A stretch of 64,000 bases of DNA from Rhizobium sp. Leaf453 (GTDB taxonomy: Bacteria > Pseudomonadota > Alphaproteobacteria > Rhizobiales > Rhizobiaceae), in contig NZ_LMRG01000001.1 in NCBI RefSeq assembly GCF_001425605.1, positions 187,152 to 251,151 on the forward strand, in the 5' to 3' direction. The notes under the pieces were generated by a model that saw nothing but the letters and a program-made list of their open reading frames with translations, was not told where the DNA came from and searched no databases. The translations under genes and the position numbers were made by a program. Position 1 is the stretch's first letter. Every line of letters starts with the position of its first letter. Of the stretch, positions 17,962-26,702 are shown in pieces.

Positions 17962-19383
17962 ATGCGCATGAACACCGATCTCATCAAACTGTTCGACAGC
18001 GACGAGGCCGCCGTGCGCGAGGTTCTGGCGCAGACGCTGTCCGGCGCCGATGACGGTGAACTGTTCATCGAGCACAGCCAGTCGGAATCGCTCTCCTTCG
18101 ACAATGGCCGTCTGAAGGGCGGCAGTTTCAACACCGATCAGGGATTTGGCCTGCGCGCGGTTGCAGGCGAATCCGTCGGTTATGCGCATGCGGGTGATCT
18201 CTCGCTCTCGGCCCTGAAGCGCGCGGCCGATGCCGTGGGCGCGGTGACACGCGGTTATTCCGGCAGCTATGCCGCCGCTCCCCAGCGCACCAACAAGAAA
18301 CTCTATGGCGACGAGAACCCGATTGGCGAACCGAGCTTCGAGGCCAAGGTTGCCTTGCTGCAGGAGATCGACGCCTATCTGCGCGGCAAGGAGCCGAAGG
18401 TGCGGCAGGTCTCCGCCTCCATCGCCGCCAGCTGGCAGGTGGTCGATATCCTGCGCGCCGACGGTGAGCGCATGCAGGATATCCGGCCGATGACCCGCCT
18501 CAACATCTCCGTCGTCGTCGGCGACGGCGACCGGCAGGAGAGTGGCTCCTACGGCGTCGGCGGCCGGCGCGGTTTCGGCGATTTCATCGCCACAGACAGC
18601 TGGCAGCGCGGCGCCGACGATGCGTTGCGCCAAGCGCTGGTCAATCTCGAGGCGATCGATGCGCCGGCGGGCACGATGGACGTGGTGCTCTCCTCGGGCT
18701 GGCCGGGCGTGATGCTGCACGAAGCCGTCGGCCATGGCCTGGAAGGTGATTTCAACCGGAAGAAGACCTCGGCCTTTGCCGGGCTGATGGGCCAGACCGT
18801 CGCCGCCAAGGGCGTCACGGTCGTCGATGACGGTACGATCGAAAGCCGACGCGGCTCGCTGACCATCGACGACGAGGGCACGCCGTCGGCCTATAACGTG
18901 CTGATCGAAGACGGCAAGCTGGTCGGCTATATGCAGGACCGCCAGAACGCCCGGCTGATGGGCATGAATCCGACCGGCAACGGCCGCCGCGAGGGCTATG
19001 CCCATGTGCCGATGCCCCGCATGACCAACACCTACATGCTCGGCGGTGACAAGACGCCGGACGAAATCATCGCCTCGGTCAAGAAGGGCATCTATGCCGT
19101 CTCCTTCGGCGGCGGCCAGGTGGACATCACCTCCGGCAAATTCGTCTTCGGCTGCACGGAGGCCTATCTGATCGAAAACGGCAAGATCGGCGCGCCGGTC
19201 AAGGGCGCCATGCTGATCGGCAACGGTCCGGAAGCCATGCAGCGCATCACCATGATCGGCAATGACATGAAGCTCGACAGCGGCATGGGCAATTGCGGCA
19301 AGGCGGGCCAATGGGTCCCCGTCGGCGTCGGCCAGCCGCATCTGCGCATGAACGAGATGACGGTGGGCGGTACGCAGGCCTGA
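17962..19383 (+). CDS. tldD: metalloprotease TldD
   Basis: A 473-residue subunit of the TldD/TldE protease, which trims peptides (microcin maturation, CcdA degradation in E. coli). The zinc-binding motif HEAVGHGLEGD lies at about residues 253-263, and the distal ligand is expected in the C-terminal part around FVFGCTEAYL. Gly-rich segments and the terminal GNCGKAGQWVPVGVGQPHLRM are typical. Two ATGs (17962 and 17968) are possible; the second has better spacing to CCGGAG. The partner tldE is not nearby, as is usual in rhizobia. Confidence 0.97.
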   Translation: MRMNTDLIKLFDSDEAAVREVLAQTLSGADDGELFIEHSQSESLSFDNGRLKGGSFNTDQGFGLRAVAGESVGYAHAGDLSLSALKRAADAVGAVTRGYSGSYAAAPQRTNKKLYGDENPIGEPSFEAKVALLQEIDAYLRGKEPKVRQVSASIAASWQVVDILRADGERMQDIRPMTRLNISVVVGDGDRQESGSYGVGGRRGFGDFIATDSWQRGADDALRQALVNLEAIDAPAGTMDVVLSSGWPGVMLHEAVGHGLEGDFNRKKTSAFAGLMGQTVAAKGVTVVDDGTIESRRGSLTIDDEGTPSAYNVLIEDGKLVGYMQDRQNARLMGMNPTGNGRREGYAHVPMPRMTNTYMLGGDKTPDEIIASVKKGIYAVSFGGGQVDITSGKFVFGCTEAYLIENGKIGAPVKGAMLIGNGPEAMQRITMIGNDMKLDSGMGNCGKAGQWVPVGVGQPHLRMNEMTVGGTQA

Positions 19384-19566
19384 CAACAGTGATCGATTAG
19401 CCTTCAATCACCCGACTGAAACTTCCCGCTTTGAAAAACGATGTCACGTTTCGTCGAAAACGTGACGCTCGTATCGGCGCTCTGCACCGACAGCCGCCGC
19501 GCGTCCCAATTCCACATCTTTCCGAAGCAACAGCCGACAAGACACGAATTCCGCGCAACTCCTGAC

Positions 19567-19591
19567 GGAACCAAATCCCACTGCCCGAGTT
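19567..19591 (+). promoter_or_regulatory. EcfG (RpoE2)-type promoter of the small peptide gene
   Basis: GGAAC is followed after 18 bases by TT, matching the Sinorhizobium RpoE2 consensus GGAAC-N18/19-TT, although the extended CGTT is not perfect. It lies about 63 bases upstream of the 25-residue peptide gene at 19654. Confidence 0.5.
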
Positions 19592-19653
19592 ATCAGCTCG
19601 AAACCGCATAACTGTTTGAAAATGCGGTCGGTTCACAGCAAGGGAGACACATC

Positions 19654-19731
19654 ATGGGACGCGGTATTTTGCTTTGGTTGCTGGGGGTTCCGATTCCGAT
19701 CATTATCCTTCTCGCACTCTTCTTCCGATAG
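19654..19731 (+). CDS. 25-residue hydrophobic peptide
   Basis: A very short gene with a strong AGGGAG ribosome site nine bases before its ATG. The product begins MGRGILLWLLGVPIP and is one continuous membrane helix ending in Arg. Near-identical peptides of this type recur in rhizobial genomes as small hypothetical proteins; this is from memory. The stop codon lies 8 bases before the next start, so it is co-translated with the PhnA-like gene. A candidate general-stress promoter precedes it. Function is unknown; membrane-stress roles are conjecture. Confidence 0.75.
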   Translation: MGRGILLWLLGVPIPIIILLALFFR

Positions 19732-19739
19732 GTGGTGCG

Positions 19740-20648
19740 ATGACAATTCCGGTGTCTACGGTGCCAGCGGGCACCACGACCGAATCCTCGCATTCAGCCG
19801 TCAGCTGGGGCGCGATCATCGCGGGCGCTGTCGCGGCAGCGGCGGTCACACTCCTTCTCACCCTGCTGGGATCCGGCTTGGGTATGACGATGGTGTCGCC
19901 TTGGTCGAACGAGGGCGTTTCCCTGACCACCTTTGCGGTCTCCACCGCCATCTGGCTGGTGATCGTCCAGTGGGTTTCCTCTGGGCTCGGAGGCTACATT
20001 ACCGGCCGCCTGCGCACCAAATGGACAGGCGTGCATACGGATGAAGTCTTCTTCCGCGATACCGCGCATGGCGTGCTGTCCTGGGCCTTAGCGACACTGA
20101 TCGTCGCCGGCGCTCTCGGTTCTGCTGTCTCGTCAACGATCGGCGCCGGTGTCCAAGCAACCGCGACGGTCACCGCGGGCGCGGCTACCGCTGGTGCGGC
20201 TGCAGCAAGCTCGGATAAGGCGAGCGCCGCAACCTCGTATTTCGTCGACAGCCTGCTGCGTCCGGCAAACCCTGCCACTGCTCCGGCGGCGAGTGGTGCA
20301 GGCACGACGGGCGACGATACGGCAGCCCAGGTCTCCCGCATCCTTGTCAACAGTGCTGCTGCCGGCGAAATGTCAGCCGACGACCGTGCCTATCTCGATC
20401 AGTTGATCGCGGCAAGGACAGGGTTGTCCGAGGCTGATGCCAAGGCCCGCGTCGATGCCGTGTTGAAGAGCATCGAGGATGCGAAGGTCAAGGCGCAGGA
20501 AGCAGCCGATACAGCCCGCAAGGCGAGTGCCACTCTTGCTCTTCTCGGCGCCCTTTCCCTGCTGATCGGCGGCTTCGTCGCCGGCGTCGGTGCGGCGCTT
20601 GGTGGCAGGCAGCGCGATGAAATCGACGGCGTTTACGTCGCCCGATAA
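19740..20648 (+). CDS. PhnA-like membrane protein
   Basis: A 302-residue protein annotated in rhizobia as PhnA-like, although nothing connects it to phosphonate metabolism. Hydrophobic Gly/Ala-rich segments at about residues 19-50, 62-84 and 98-150 and near the C-terminus (about 265-290) indicate an integral membrane protein. A polar, partly helical region (about 205-260, SEADAKARVDAVLKSIEDAK) looks coiled-coil-like. The ATG at 19740 is chosen because it follows the peptide gene closely; an earlier start would overlap that gene. Probably stress-regulated with it. Confidence 0.85.
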   Translation: MTIPVSTVPAGTTTESSHSAVSWGAIIAGAVAAAAVTLLLTLLGSGLGMTMVSPWSNEGVSLTTFAVSTAIWLVIVQWVSSGLGGYITGRLRTKWTGVHTDEVFFRDTAHGVLSWALATLIVAGALGSAVSSTIGAGVQATATVTAGAATAGAAAASSDKASAATSYFVDSLLRPANPATAPAASGAGTTGDDTAAQVSRILVNSAAAGEMSADDRAYLDQLIAARTGLSEADAKARVDAVLKSIEDAKVKAQEAADTARKASATLALLGALSLLIGGFVAGVGAALGGRQRDEIDGVYVAR

Positions 20649-20669
20649 ACGCACAAACAACGACATCGA

Positions 20670-20699
20670 AAGGCGGGCCGCAAAAGTGGCCCGCTTTTT
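20670..20699 (+). terminator. intrinsic terminator after PhnA-like gene
   Basis: Arms GCGGGCC / GGCCCGC with an 8-base loop are followed by CTTTTTCG, about 25 bases after the stop codon. Confidence 0.8.
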
Positions 20700-20818
20700 C
20701 GTTTCGGTGACCAAAAGACGCAACTCCTGGATTCAGCCGGCGTTAACGCCGCCGCCGGTACAGTCGCGCACCATCATTCACACCACCGCCTCTTCAGATC
20801 AGATTTGGAACAGCCACC

Positions 20819-21859
20819 GTGAAAACCATGCTGCGAAAGATCGTCAAACGCGCCGCCATTACCGGCGGGCTCCAGGCCGCCCGTTTCCTGCATGCCGGCG
20901 GCATCATGCGGCAAGCACGCGGGCGCGGTGCCATCTTCACGCTGCATCATGTCCGGCCGAAAAAGGCGCGTACCTTCGATCCGAACGCGCATCTGGAAAT
21001 CACGCCCGAATTCCTAGATATCGCTATTACCCGGCTGAAGCGGGACGGCTATCACTTTATCGCGCTCGACGCCCTGCCCGCGCATCTCGCCTCCGAAAAC
21101 CGGCAGCCAGTCGCGGTCTTCACGCTGGACGACGGCTACCGCAACAATCTGGAACATGCAGCACCGGTGTTCGCCCGCCATGAAGTGCCGTTCACCGTTT
21201 TCGTCGCCGGCGGCTTCATAGACCGGAAGGATATTCTTTGGTGGGAAACGTTGGCTGATCTTCTTGGACAGGAGAAACGCCTTCAGTTTCAGTTCAGCGG
21301 AGAGGTGGAACGACTCGATATCGAGACCCTTCAGCAGAAGCAGGCAGCCTTTGACCGCATCGCCACGTTCATTCATTCGATCGATGAAACAACGGCCGTC
21401 GATCGGCTGAAGGCGATGGCCGGGCTGTACGACATTGATGCGCTGAAACTAACCTCGCGACTGACTCTTGACGAAGACGGTCTTCGCCAACTGATCGCAA
21501 ATCCATTCGCAAGCCTTGGCGCCCACACGATCACGCACCGAGCGCTGGCGCGGCTCACCGATGATGTGGCGCGGCGGGAAATGGATCGCTCCGTCGCAAG
21601 GGTCGAGCAGATCACGGGCAAACGCCCGACATCGCTTGCCTATCCCTATGGGGACACGGCAGCGGTTTCCGCGCGTGATCACAAACTTGCCCAGGAGTTG
21701 GGCTTCACAACGGCGGTGACGACACAGCCGGGCACGCTATCCGGCACTGACGACGTCATGGCCCTACCCCGCATCTCGCTCAACGGCTATTTCCAGAAGG
21801 CCGGCTATGTCAGCGCGCTCTCCTCCGGCATTCCGTTCAAGTTGATGGGACGCGGCTGA
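20819..21859 (+). CDS. polysaccharide deacetylase family protein
   Basis: A 346-residue enzyme of the NodB-homology (carbohydrate esterase 4) superfamily, removing acetyl groups from amino sugars. Motif 1 FTLDDGYRNN contains the catalytic Asp pair (about 104-105), and GAHTITHRAL provides the HxxxH metal site. PTSLAYPYGD is the conserved RPPYG-like motif. It starts at a GTG (20819) or an ATG at 20828. There is no classical signal peptide, although the N-terminus is basic and moderately hydrophobic. The substrate, possibly surface polysaccharide, is not determined. Confidence 0.9.
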   Translation: MKTMLRKIVKRAAITGGLQAARFLHAGGIMRQARGRGAIFTLHHVRPKKARTFDPNAHLEITPEFLDIAITRLKRDGYHFIALDALPAHLASENRQPVAVFTLDDGYRNNLEHAAPVFARHEVPFTVFVAGGFIDRKDILWWETLADLLGQEKRLQFQFSGEVERLDIETLQQKQAAFDRIATFIHSIDETTAVDRLKAMAGLYDIDALKLTSRLTLDEDGLRQLIANPFASLGAHTITHRALARLTDDVARREMDRSVARVEQITGKRPTSLAYPYGDTAAVSARDHKLAQELGFTTAVTTQPGTLSGTDDVMALPRISLNGYFQKAGYVSALSSGIPFKLMGRG

Positions 21860-21870
21860 GCAAAGCCGAG

Positions 21871-22491
21871 TTACGGATACATCCGCACCTTGCTCCAGTC
21901 ACCCTCCGGCGTGTCGCGACGGAACTCGATGCGATCGTGCAGACGGAAAGCGCCATCCTTCCAGAACTCGATGGAAGTCGGCTGGATGCGGAAGCCCGAC
22001 CAGTGTGCTGGGCGCGGAATATCGCCGAGCGGATATTTCAGCGTGTATTCGGCGACTGCCTTCTCCAGCGCGAAACGGCTTTCGAGCGGACGCGACTGTT
22101 TCGACGCCCAGGCGCCGATGCGGCTGCCGCGGGCGCGGCTCTTGTAATATTCGTCGGCTTCCGCGTCGGAGACGATTTCCACCGGGCCACGGATGCGAAC
22201 CTGCCGGCGCAACGTCTTCCAGTGGAAGCACATGGCCGCCTTCCTGTTGCCGAGAATTTCCTGCCCCTTCTGGCTCTCGAAGTTCGTGTAAAACACGAAA
22301 CCGCGCGCATCGAACTCCTTCAAAAGCACCATGCGCACATCCGGCAGACCATCCGCATCCACCGTCGCAAGGGCCAAGGCATTGGGATCATTGATCTCGC
22401 TTGCCTCAGCCTCCTTTAGCCATGCACCAAACAGGGAAAAGGGTTCGTTCTCTTCCGTGAAGTCACCAGTTGTTAACCCAGATTCGGTCAT
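21871..22491 (-). CDS. pdxH: pyridoxamine 5'-phosphate oxidase
   Basis: FMN-dependent oxidase completing pyridoxal 5'-phosphate synthesis. The 206 residues show the family features [25 protein letters not shown] (FMN and substrate contacts), [17 protein letters not shown], and the C-terminal signature [18 protein letters not shown]. The start at 22491 is favoured over a TTG at 22503 because GGAAGG lies at ideal spacing. It is convergent with the deacetylase gene and divergent from a lipoprotein gene. Confidence 0.97.
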   Translation of the reverse strand: MTESGLTTGDFTEENEPFSLFGAWLKEAEASEINDPNALALATVDADGLPDVRMVLLKEFDARGFVFYTNFESQKGQEILGNRKAAMCFHWKTLRRQVRIRGPVEIVSDAEADEYYKSRARGSRIGAWASKQSRPLESRFALEKAVAEYTLKYPLGDIPRPAHWSGFRIQPTSIEFWKDGAFRLHDRIEFRRDTPEGDWSKVRMYP

Positions 22492-22613
22492 ATTGCCTTC
22501 CAATGCCGTGATGTGTGGCGCGGATAGAGCCCGAAGGTCCGCCGCTCAAGAATAAGTGTCAGAGCCTGCCGATGGTCCAGCGACCACGAACTGCTCTATC
22601 GAGTCTGACAGGT

Positions 22614-23072
22614 ATGCCATTGCAAGACATAGCAAAGTGGATCGATGACACAAAGGGCTTATCCCGATTGGTGGGACTTGCCGTTCTGTTTGTGTCAGCC
22701 GGGCTGTTGTCGGGTTGCATGAGCGCGGGGCTGGATCTCGCCGGTGCGCAGGACGTGGACCGCACCGTTTCGACGAGCTCCGTGCCGCCAGTGACGACAG
22801 AGGAGAACAATTCCGACGCCATCACCGTGCGCAATGCAGTCGCCTCCGCGGATATGTCGACGATCGGGACCAACCCGATCCCGTGGGCCAATGCGGCATC
22901 GGGAAGCGCCGGCGTCATCAGCAGCATTGCCGAAGAACAGGTCAACGGCACGACCTGCCGCCGCTTCACGACAACCCGTCACTCCTATCAGGGCATCGCA
23001 AAATTCAACGGCAACACCTGCCTGCTCGGCAACGGCCAATGGTATCTGACCAGCTTCGGCCCGCGCAGCTGA
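22614..23072 (+). CDS. RT0821/Lpp0805-type surface lipoprotein
   Basis: A 152-residue protein with a lipobox: a hydrophobic stretch ends LLSGC, so the mature protein starts at that cysteine. The C-terminal part, with NGTTCRRFTTTRHSYQGIAKFNGNTCLLGNGQWYL, matches the RT0821/Lpp0805 family of surface proteins, function unknown. The start at 22614 is chosen because it gives a normal signal peptide; a start as early as 22515 would add about 33 polar residues. It is divergent from pdxH and upstream of the J-domain gene. Confidence 0.85.
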   Translation: MPLQDIAKWIDDTKGLSRLVGLAVLFVSAGLLSGCMSAGLDLAGAQDVDRTVSTSSVPPVTTEENNSDAITVRNAVASADMSTIGTNPIPWANAASGSAGVISSIAEEQVNGTTCRRFTTTRHSYQGIAKFNGNTCLLGNGQWYLTSFGPRS

Positions 23073-23317
23073 TCGGAACCGTCACCGGTTTTTCGCTACC
23101 GGCCATTAACCACGCTTTCACAAACCAGCCTAATCTGCCCCGGATCGGGTCGTTTCGGCAGGGTCCGGAGCCTTCCGGCTAACCGTTATTTAAGTCTCCC
23201 CTTCTCATCATCGCTCCATCGAAAACGGCCGTTCTGGCGCGTTTTCCCTTGACTTTTCAACAGGGCTGAACGGTCCGCCGGATAAGGCGCGCAGCCCCTC
23301 AGAAAGCGGTGGCATGC

Positions 23318-24394
23318 ATGCGTGATCCCTATTCAGTGCTCGGCGTCAGACGCAATGCCGGACAGGACGAGATCAAGGCTGCCTGGCGCAATGTCGCCAA
23401 GGCCGTGCATCCGGACCAGAACCGTGACGACCCGTTCGCCAGCCAGCGCTTTGCCGAGGCCGGCCGTGCCTACGAGGTTCTCAAAGACCCGAAGCTGCGT
23501 AACCGCTATGATCAGGCGCGCCGCGAGGCGGAACTGCGCCGCATGGAGGAAGTTGCGCGCAAGGCCCGCGGCGTCGAGGAGCCGACCATCGATCCAGAAA
23601 CGGCCGAGGAGATGATTTCGCGCATCTTCGGTTCGGATGCCCAGACGACAAAACCACAAGAGGCTCGCAGGCCTCACCCCCAACCGCAGCAGGCCAGGGC
23701 AGAACCGAAACCCGCGCCAAAACCCGAACCGAAAGCGGAACCGGCTCCCGAACCGGAAGCGAAGGCGGACGCTGCGGAAAAGTCCCCGATTTTCAGCGGC
23801 TTTCCCCGTGCGGCCGCCCCTGCCGCAGAACTGATCTCGTCGATCGTCCAGCGTATTCGCGGCTCGGCCGGCAAGCCTGCCCAGGAGAAGGTGCCGGACA
23901 TTTTCTGCGATGTGACCGTTTCGGTGGAAGATATCTTTCGCCGAGAAAAGGCGACGGCGACGTTGCCGGACGGCCAGACCCTGAAGGTCGCCCTGCCGGC
24001 TGGGACCACCGACGGCAGCATCATTCGCCTGAAGGAGATGGGCTACCGCCTGAACGGAATGTTGCGCGGCGATGTCGTCGTTGCCGTACGCGTCAAGCAG
24101 GATGGCGGCTTCCGAACCGACGGCACGGACCTGCGCACGACGCTCGCCATCAACATCCAGGATGCCGTTCTGGGCTGCGATGCCAAGGTAAACACCCTCA
24201 CCGGGCCGGTGACCGTCACGATCCCACCCTGGTCCGGCTCCGATCACGTGGTTCGTCTTTCCGGCCACGGATTGCCGACATCAGACGGCAAACGCGGCGA
24301 TCTCCTGATCGAACTGCGGCTGATGCTGTGGGAAAAGCCGGATGAAAAGGTCACCGATCTGATGCGCAGCCTGCGCAACGGCTTGTTTCTTTAA
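23318..24394 (+). CDS. J-domain co-chaperone (DnaJ class B)
   Basis: A 358-residue protein. Residues 1-70 are a J domain (DPYSVLGVRRNAG, then the HPD motif in AVHPDQNRDDP) that stimulates DnaK ATPase. A Pro/Glu/Lys-rich linker of about 60 residues follows, then a DnaJ C-terminal substrate-binding domain (IFCDVTVSVEDIFRREKATATLP through RGDLLIELRL). The Cys-rich zinc finger of DnaJ proper is absent, as in CbpA-type proteins. The ATG at 23318 is used; a GTG at 23309 would add three residues. fabI follows after a 221-base gap. Confidence 0.93.
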   Translation: MRDPYSVLGVRRNAGQDEIKAAWRNVAKAVHPDQNRDDPFASQRFAEAGRAYEVLKDPKLRNRYDQARREAELRRMEEVARKARGVEEPTIDPETAEEMISRIFGSDAQTTKPQEARRPHPQPQQARAEPKPAPKPEPKAEPAPEPEAKADAAEKSPIFSGFPRAAAPAAELISSIVQRIRGSAGKPAQEKVPDIFCDVTVSVEDIFRREKATATLPDGQTLKVALPAGTTDGSIIRLKEMGYRLNGMLRGDVVVAVRVKQDGGFRTDGTDLRTTLAINIQDAVLGCDAKVNTLTGPVTVTIPPWSGSDHVVRLSGHGLPTSDGKRGDLLIELRLMLWEKPDEKVTDLMRSLRNGLFL

Positions 24395-24435
24395 AGTTTT
24401 ATAACAGCGACAGTGGACGCTGACCCTTTGTTACG

Positions 24436-24450
24436 GGAACTAACAGTTCC
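24436..24450. promoter_or_regulatory. short perfect inverted repeat upstream of fabI
   Basis: GGAACT / AGTTCC with a 3-base spacer lies in the gap between the J-domain gene and fabI, about 165 bases before fabI. No T run follows. It could be an operator or part of a promoter; I recognise no regulator. Confidence 0.3.
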
Positions 24451-24615
24451 TGATCTCGCCCGCGCTTGAACCACCGGGGCGGCTATGTCATAGCCAGTGC
24501 TCAAAAATTCAGAACCGACGCGACCAGGCGGGCGCGAAGGTTCCGGCGGTTTCAACACATGCGCTTTCCGGTCAGCCAATGACGACGGACGCATGGGCAG
24601 CATTGGGGACATCAT

Positions 24616-25434
24616 ATGTCGCAAGCATCCGGTCTGATGAAAGGCAAACGCGGCCTGATCATGGGCGTCGCGAACAATCGTTCGATTGCCTGGGGTATTG
24701 CAAAGGCAATTCACGCGCAGGGCGGCGAACTCGCATTCACCTATCAGGGCGATGCGCTGAAGAAGCGGGTCGAGCCGCTGGCGCAGGAACTCGGCGCCGT
24801 CATGGCCGGCCACTGTGATGTCAGCGACGAATCGACCATCGACGCCGTTTTCGAAAACCTCGAAAAGCTCTGGGGCAAGATCGACTTCATCGTGCATGCC
24901 ATCGGCTTTTCCGACAAGGACGAACTGACCGGCCGCTATGTCGATACATCGGCTGCCAATTTCGCGCTTACCATGAACATCTCGGTCTATTCCTTCACGG
25001 CCGTCGCACGTCGCGCCGAGAAGCTGATGACCGATGGCGGCTCGATGCTGACCATGACCTATTACGGCGCCGAAAAGGTGATGCCGAACTACAACGTCAT
25101 GGGCGTTGCCAAGGCCGCGCTGGAAGCCAGCGTCAAGTATCTGGCGGTCGACCTCGGCCCGAAGAACATCCGCGTCAACGCGATCTCGGCCGGCCCGATC
25201 AAGACGCTTGCAGCCTCCGGTATCGGCGATTTCCGCTATATCCTGAAGTGGAACGAATACAACGCGCCGCTGCGCCGCACCGTCACCATCGAGGAAGTCG
25301 GCGATGTCGGCCTCTACATGCTGTCGGACTTGTCGCGCTCGGTGACCGGTGAGGTCCATCACGCCGACAGCGGCTATCATGTCGTCGGCATGAAGGCCGT
25401 TGATGCGCCGGATATCGCCGTCATCAAGGACTGA
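24616..25434 (+). CDS. fabI: enoyl-[acyl-carrier-protein] reductase (NADH)
   Basis: Reduces enoyl-ACP in the last step of each fatty acid elongation cycle. The 272-residue short-chain dehydrogenase shows the FabI-type nucleotide site GVANNRSIAWGIAKA. The catalytic Tyr159 and Lys166 lie in NYNVMGVAKAALE, and the conserved AGPIKTLAASGI loop is the target of diazaborine and triclosan in this family. It is of usual length. It stands between the J-domain gene and a histidine phosphatase gene, an order I recall from other Rhizobiaceae. Confidence 0.97.
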   Translation: MSQASGLMKGKRGLIMGVANNRSIAWGIAKAIHAQGGELAFTYQGDALKKRVEPLAQELGAVMAGHCDVSDESTIDAVFENLEKLWGKIDFIVHAIGFSDKDELTGRYVDTSAANFALTMNISVYSFTAVARRAEKLMTDGGSMLTMTYYGAEKVMPNYNVMGVAKAALEASVKYLAVDLGPKNIRVNAISAGPIKTLAASGIGDFRYILKWNEYNAPLRRTVTIEEVGDVGLYMLSDLSRSVTGEVHHADSGYHVVGMKAVDAPDIAVIKD

Positions 25435-25451
25435 TGCTGCACGACCGTAAT

Positions 25452-25481
25452 CCGGGGTTCTCCGCCAGCGGAATGCCCCGG
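25452..25481 (+). terminator. hairpin after fabI
   Basis: CCGGGG and CCCCGG bracket an inner CCGC/GCGG pairing, 18 bases past the fabI stop codon. No clear T run is present, so it is a tentative terminator. Confidence 0.4.
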
Positions 25482-25526
25482 CTCCCTTGCGACGGGTCCA
25501 ATTGACCCCTGCCCCGGAGTTTCTCC

Positions 25527-26114
25527 GTGACCATTTACATGATCCGCCACGGACAGACCGACTGGAATGCGCAGATCCGCATGCAAGGGCAGAAGGATAT
25601 TCCGCTCAATGATACCGGACGGCGTCAGGCCAGAGGCAATGGCCGCGCCTTGGCAGCCATGCTTGGCCCCGATGCACATTCGCGCTTCGACTTCGTGTCC
25701 AGCCCCCTCCACCGCACGCGAGAAACCATGGAACTCATTCGCGAGTCCATGGGGCTGCCCGCATCCGGCTATCGGACGGATGCCCGGCTGAAGGAGGTCT
25801 CCTTCGGCGATTGGGAAGGCTATACAATGGCCGAACTCGAGCGCGAGATGCCGGAGCGCGTGGCTGAGCGCGAACTCTCCAAATGGGACTTCATCCCGCC
25901 GGGCGCGGATGCCGAGAGCTACGAAATCCTGTCCTGGCGTGTCGGGGCATGGCTGTCGAGTGTTACCGGGCCAACCATTTGCGTCAGCCATGGCGGCGTG
26001 ATTCGCACGCTGTTCAAACTATGCGGCGCAATGGACGCGGAAGAAGCCGCACTCGGTGCGATTCCGCAGGACAGAATTCTGAAGATTGAAAATGGCGCGA
26101 TCGGCTGGCTTTGA
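25527..26114 (+). CDS. histidine phosphatase superfamily protein (phosphoglycerate mutase-like)
   Basis: A 195-residue enzyme of the branch-1 histidine phosphatase superfamily. The phosphohistidine motif MIRHGQTDWN opens the protein. SSPLHRTRETMEL provides the phosphate-binding Arg, EVSFGDWEG the acid residue, and CVSHGGVIRTL the second catalytic His. Such proteins are often annotated as phosphoglycerate mutase, but short forms like this are usually phosphatases of varied specificity. It starts at a GTG. It lies 92 bases after fabI. Confidence 0.93.
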   Translation: MTIYMIRHGQTDWNAQIRMQGQKDIPLNDTGRRQARGNGRALAAMLGPDAHSRFDFVSSPLHRTRETMELIRESMGLPASGYRTDARLKEVSFGDWEGYTMAELEREMPERVAERELSKWDFIPPGADAESYEILSWRVGAWLSSVTGPTICVSHGGVIRTLFKLCGAMDAEEAALGAIPQDRILKIENGAIGWL

Positions 26115-26189
26115 ACGCCGGAGCGACGCGACCCCGAAACATAGATCGCGGCGAAGGCAACTCGCTGCCACGCCGCGTTCGTAATGCAA

Positions 26190-26450
26190 TTACTGCACGA
26201 TTTCCAGATCATTGATGACGCGCTTGCCGTCAACCTCGGTGTAGAACACCAGAACCTTCACACCGGCGGTCAGCCCTTCGAAATTGAACTCTTCCGGCGC
26301 CTGATAGCTCTTGCCGTCATCCAGCGACAGGCTGAGCTTCTCCGTATCGACGCCCGTAATCACGGCTTCGACATCGGCGCTTTCTGCAAATGCGGCAAGC
26401 GGCGAAAGAAATCCGGCAGTAGCCATCAACGCAGCAACGATGAAACGCAT
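26190..26450 (-). CDS. DUF1344 family secreted protein
   Basis: An 86-residue protein with a signal peptide (about residues 1-22, cleavage near AAFAES). The mature part reads ADVEAVITGVDTEKLSLSLDDGKSY and ends KVLVFYTEVDGKRVINDLEIV, the pattern of DUF1344, a small periplasmic family of rhizobia with unknown role. The ATG at 26450 starts the signal peptide; longer readings add about 50 unlikely residues. It faces away from the large GGDEF/EAL gene. Confidence 0.9.
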   Translation of the reverse strand: MRFIVAALMATAGFLSPLAAFAESADVEAVITGVDTEKLSLSLDDGKSYQAPEEFNFEGLTAGVKVLVFYTEVDGKRVINDLEIVQ

Positions 26451-26702
26451 CCGTTTCGCCCTCTTCAGTGATTCATTCAATTTTCTTGTGCCCACTGTTT
26501 GACCCCTGATTGTGGCAAAAATCGCCCGTCGCCGTGACATTTCAAAGTTTACCCGATTTGGAATCCTATGGTTAACCAAATCTTGATCGACGTACGCCAT
26601 TCCACGATGCTGGCACAGATTTCATAGCGGGAACAACCTCTAAAGCCAATTTTAAGACTCCATCGGTAGCTTTGGCCCCGGGGAATATGGGGTGCATGAG
26701 AC

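Noticed and set aside
17800-19407. A 535-codon minus-strand frame opposite tldD
   Set aside because: tldD on the plus strand has all family motifs and a ribosome site; the opposite frame shows His/Asp/Arg-rich sequence without domains.
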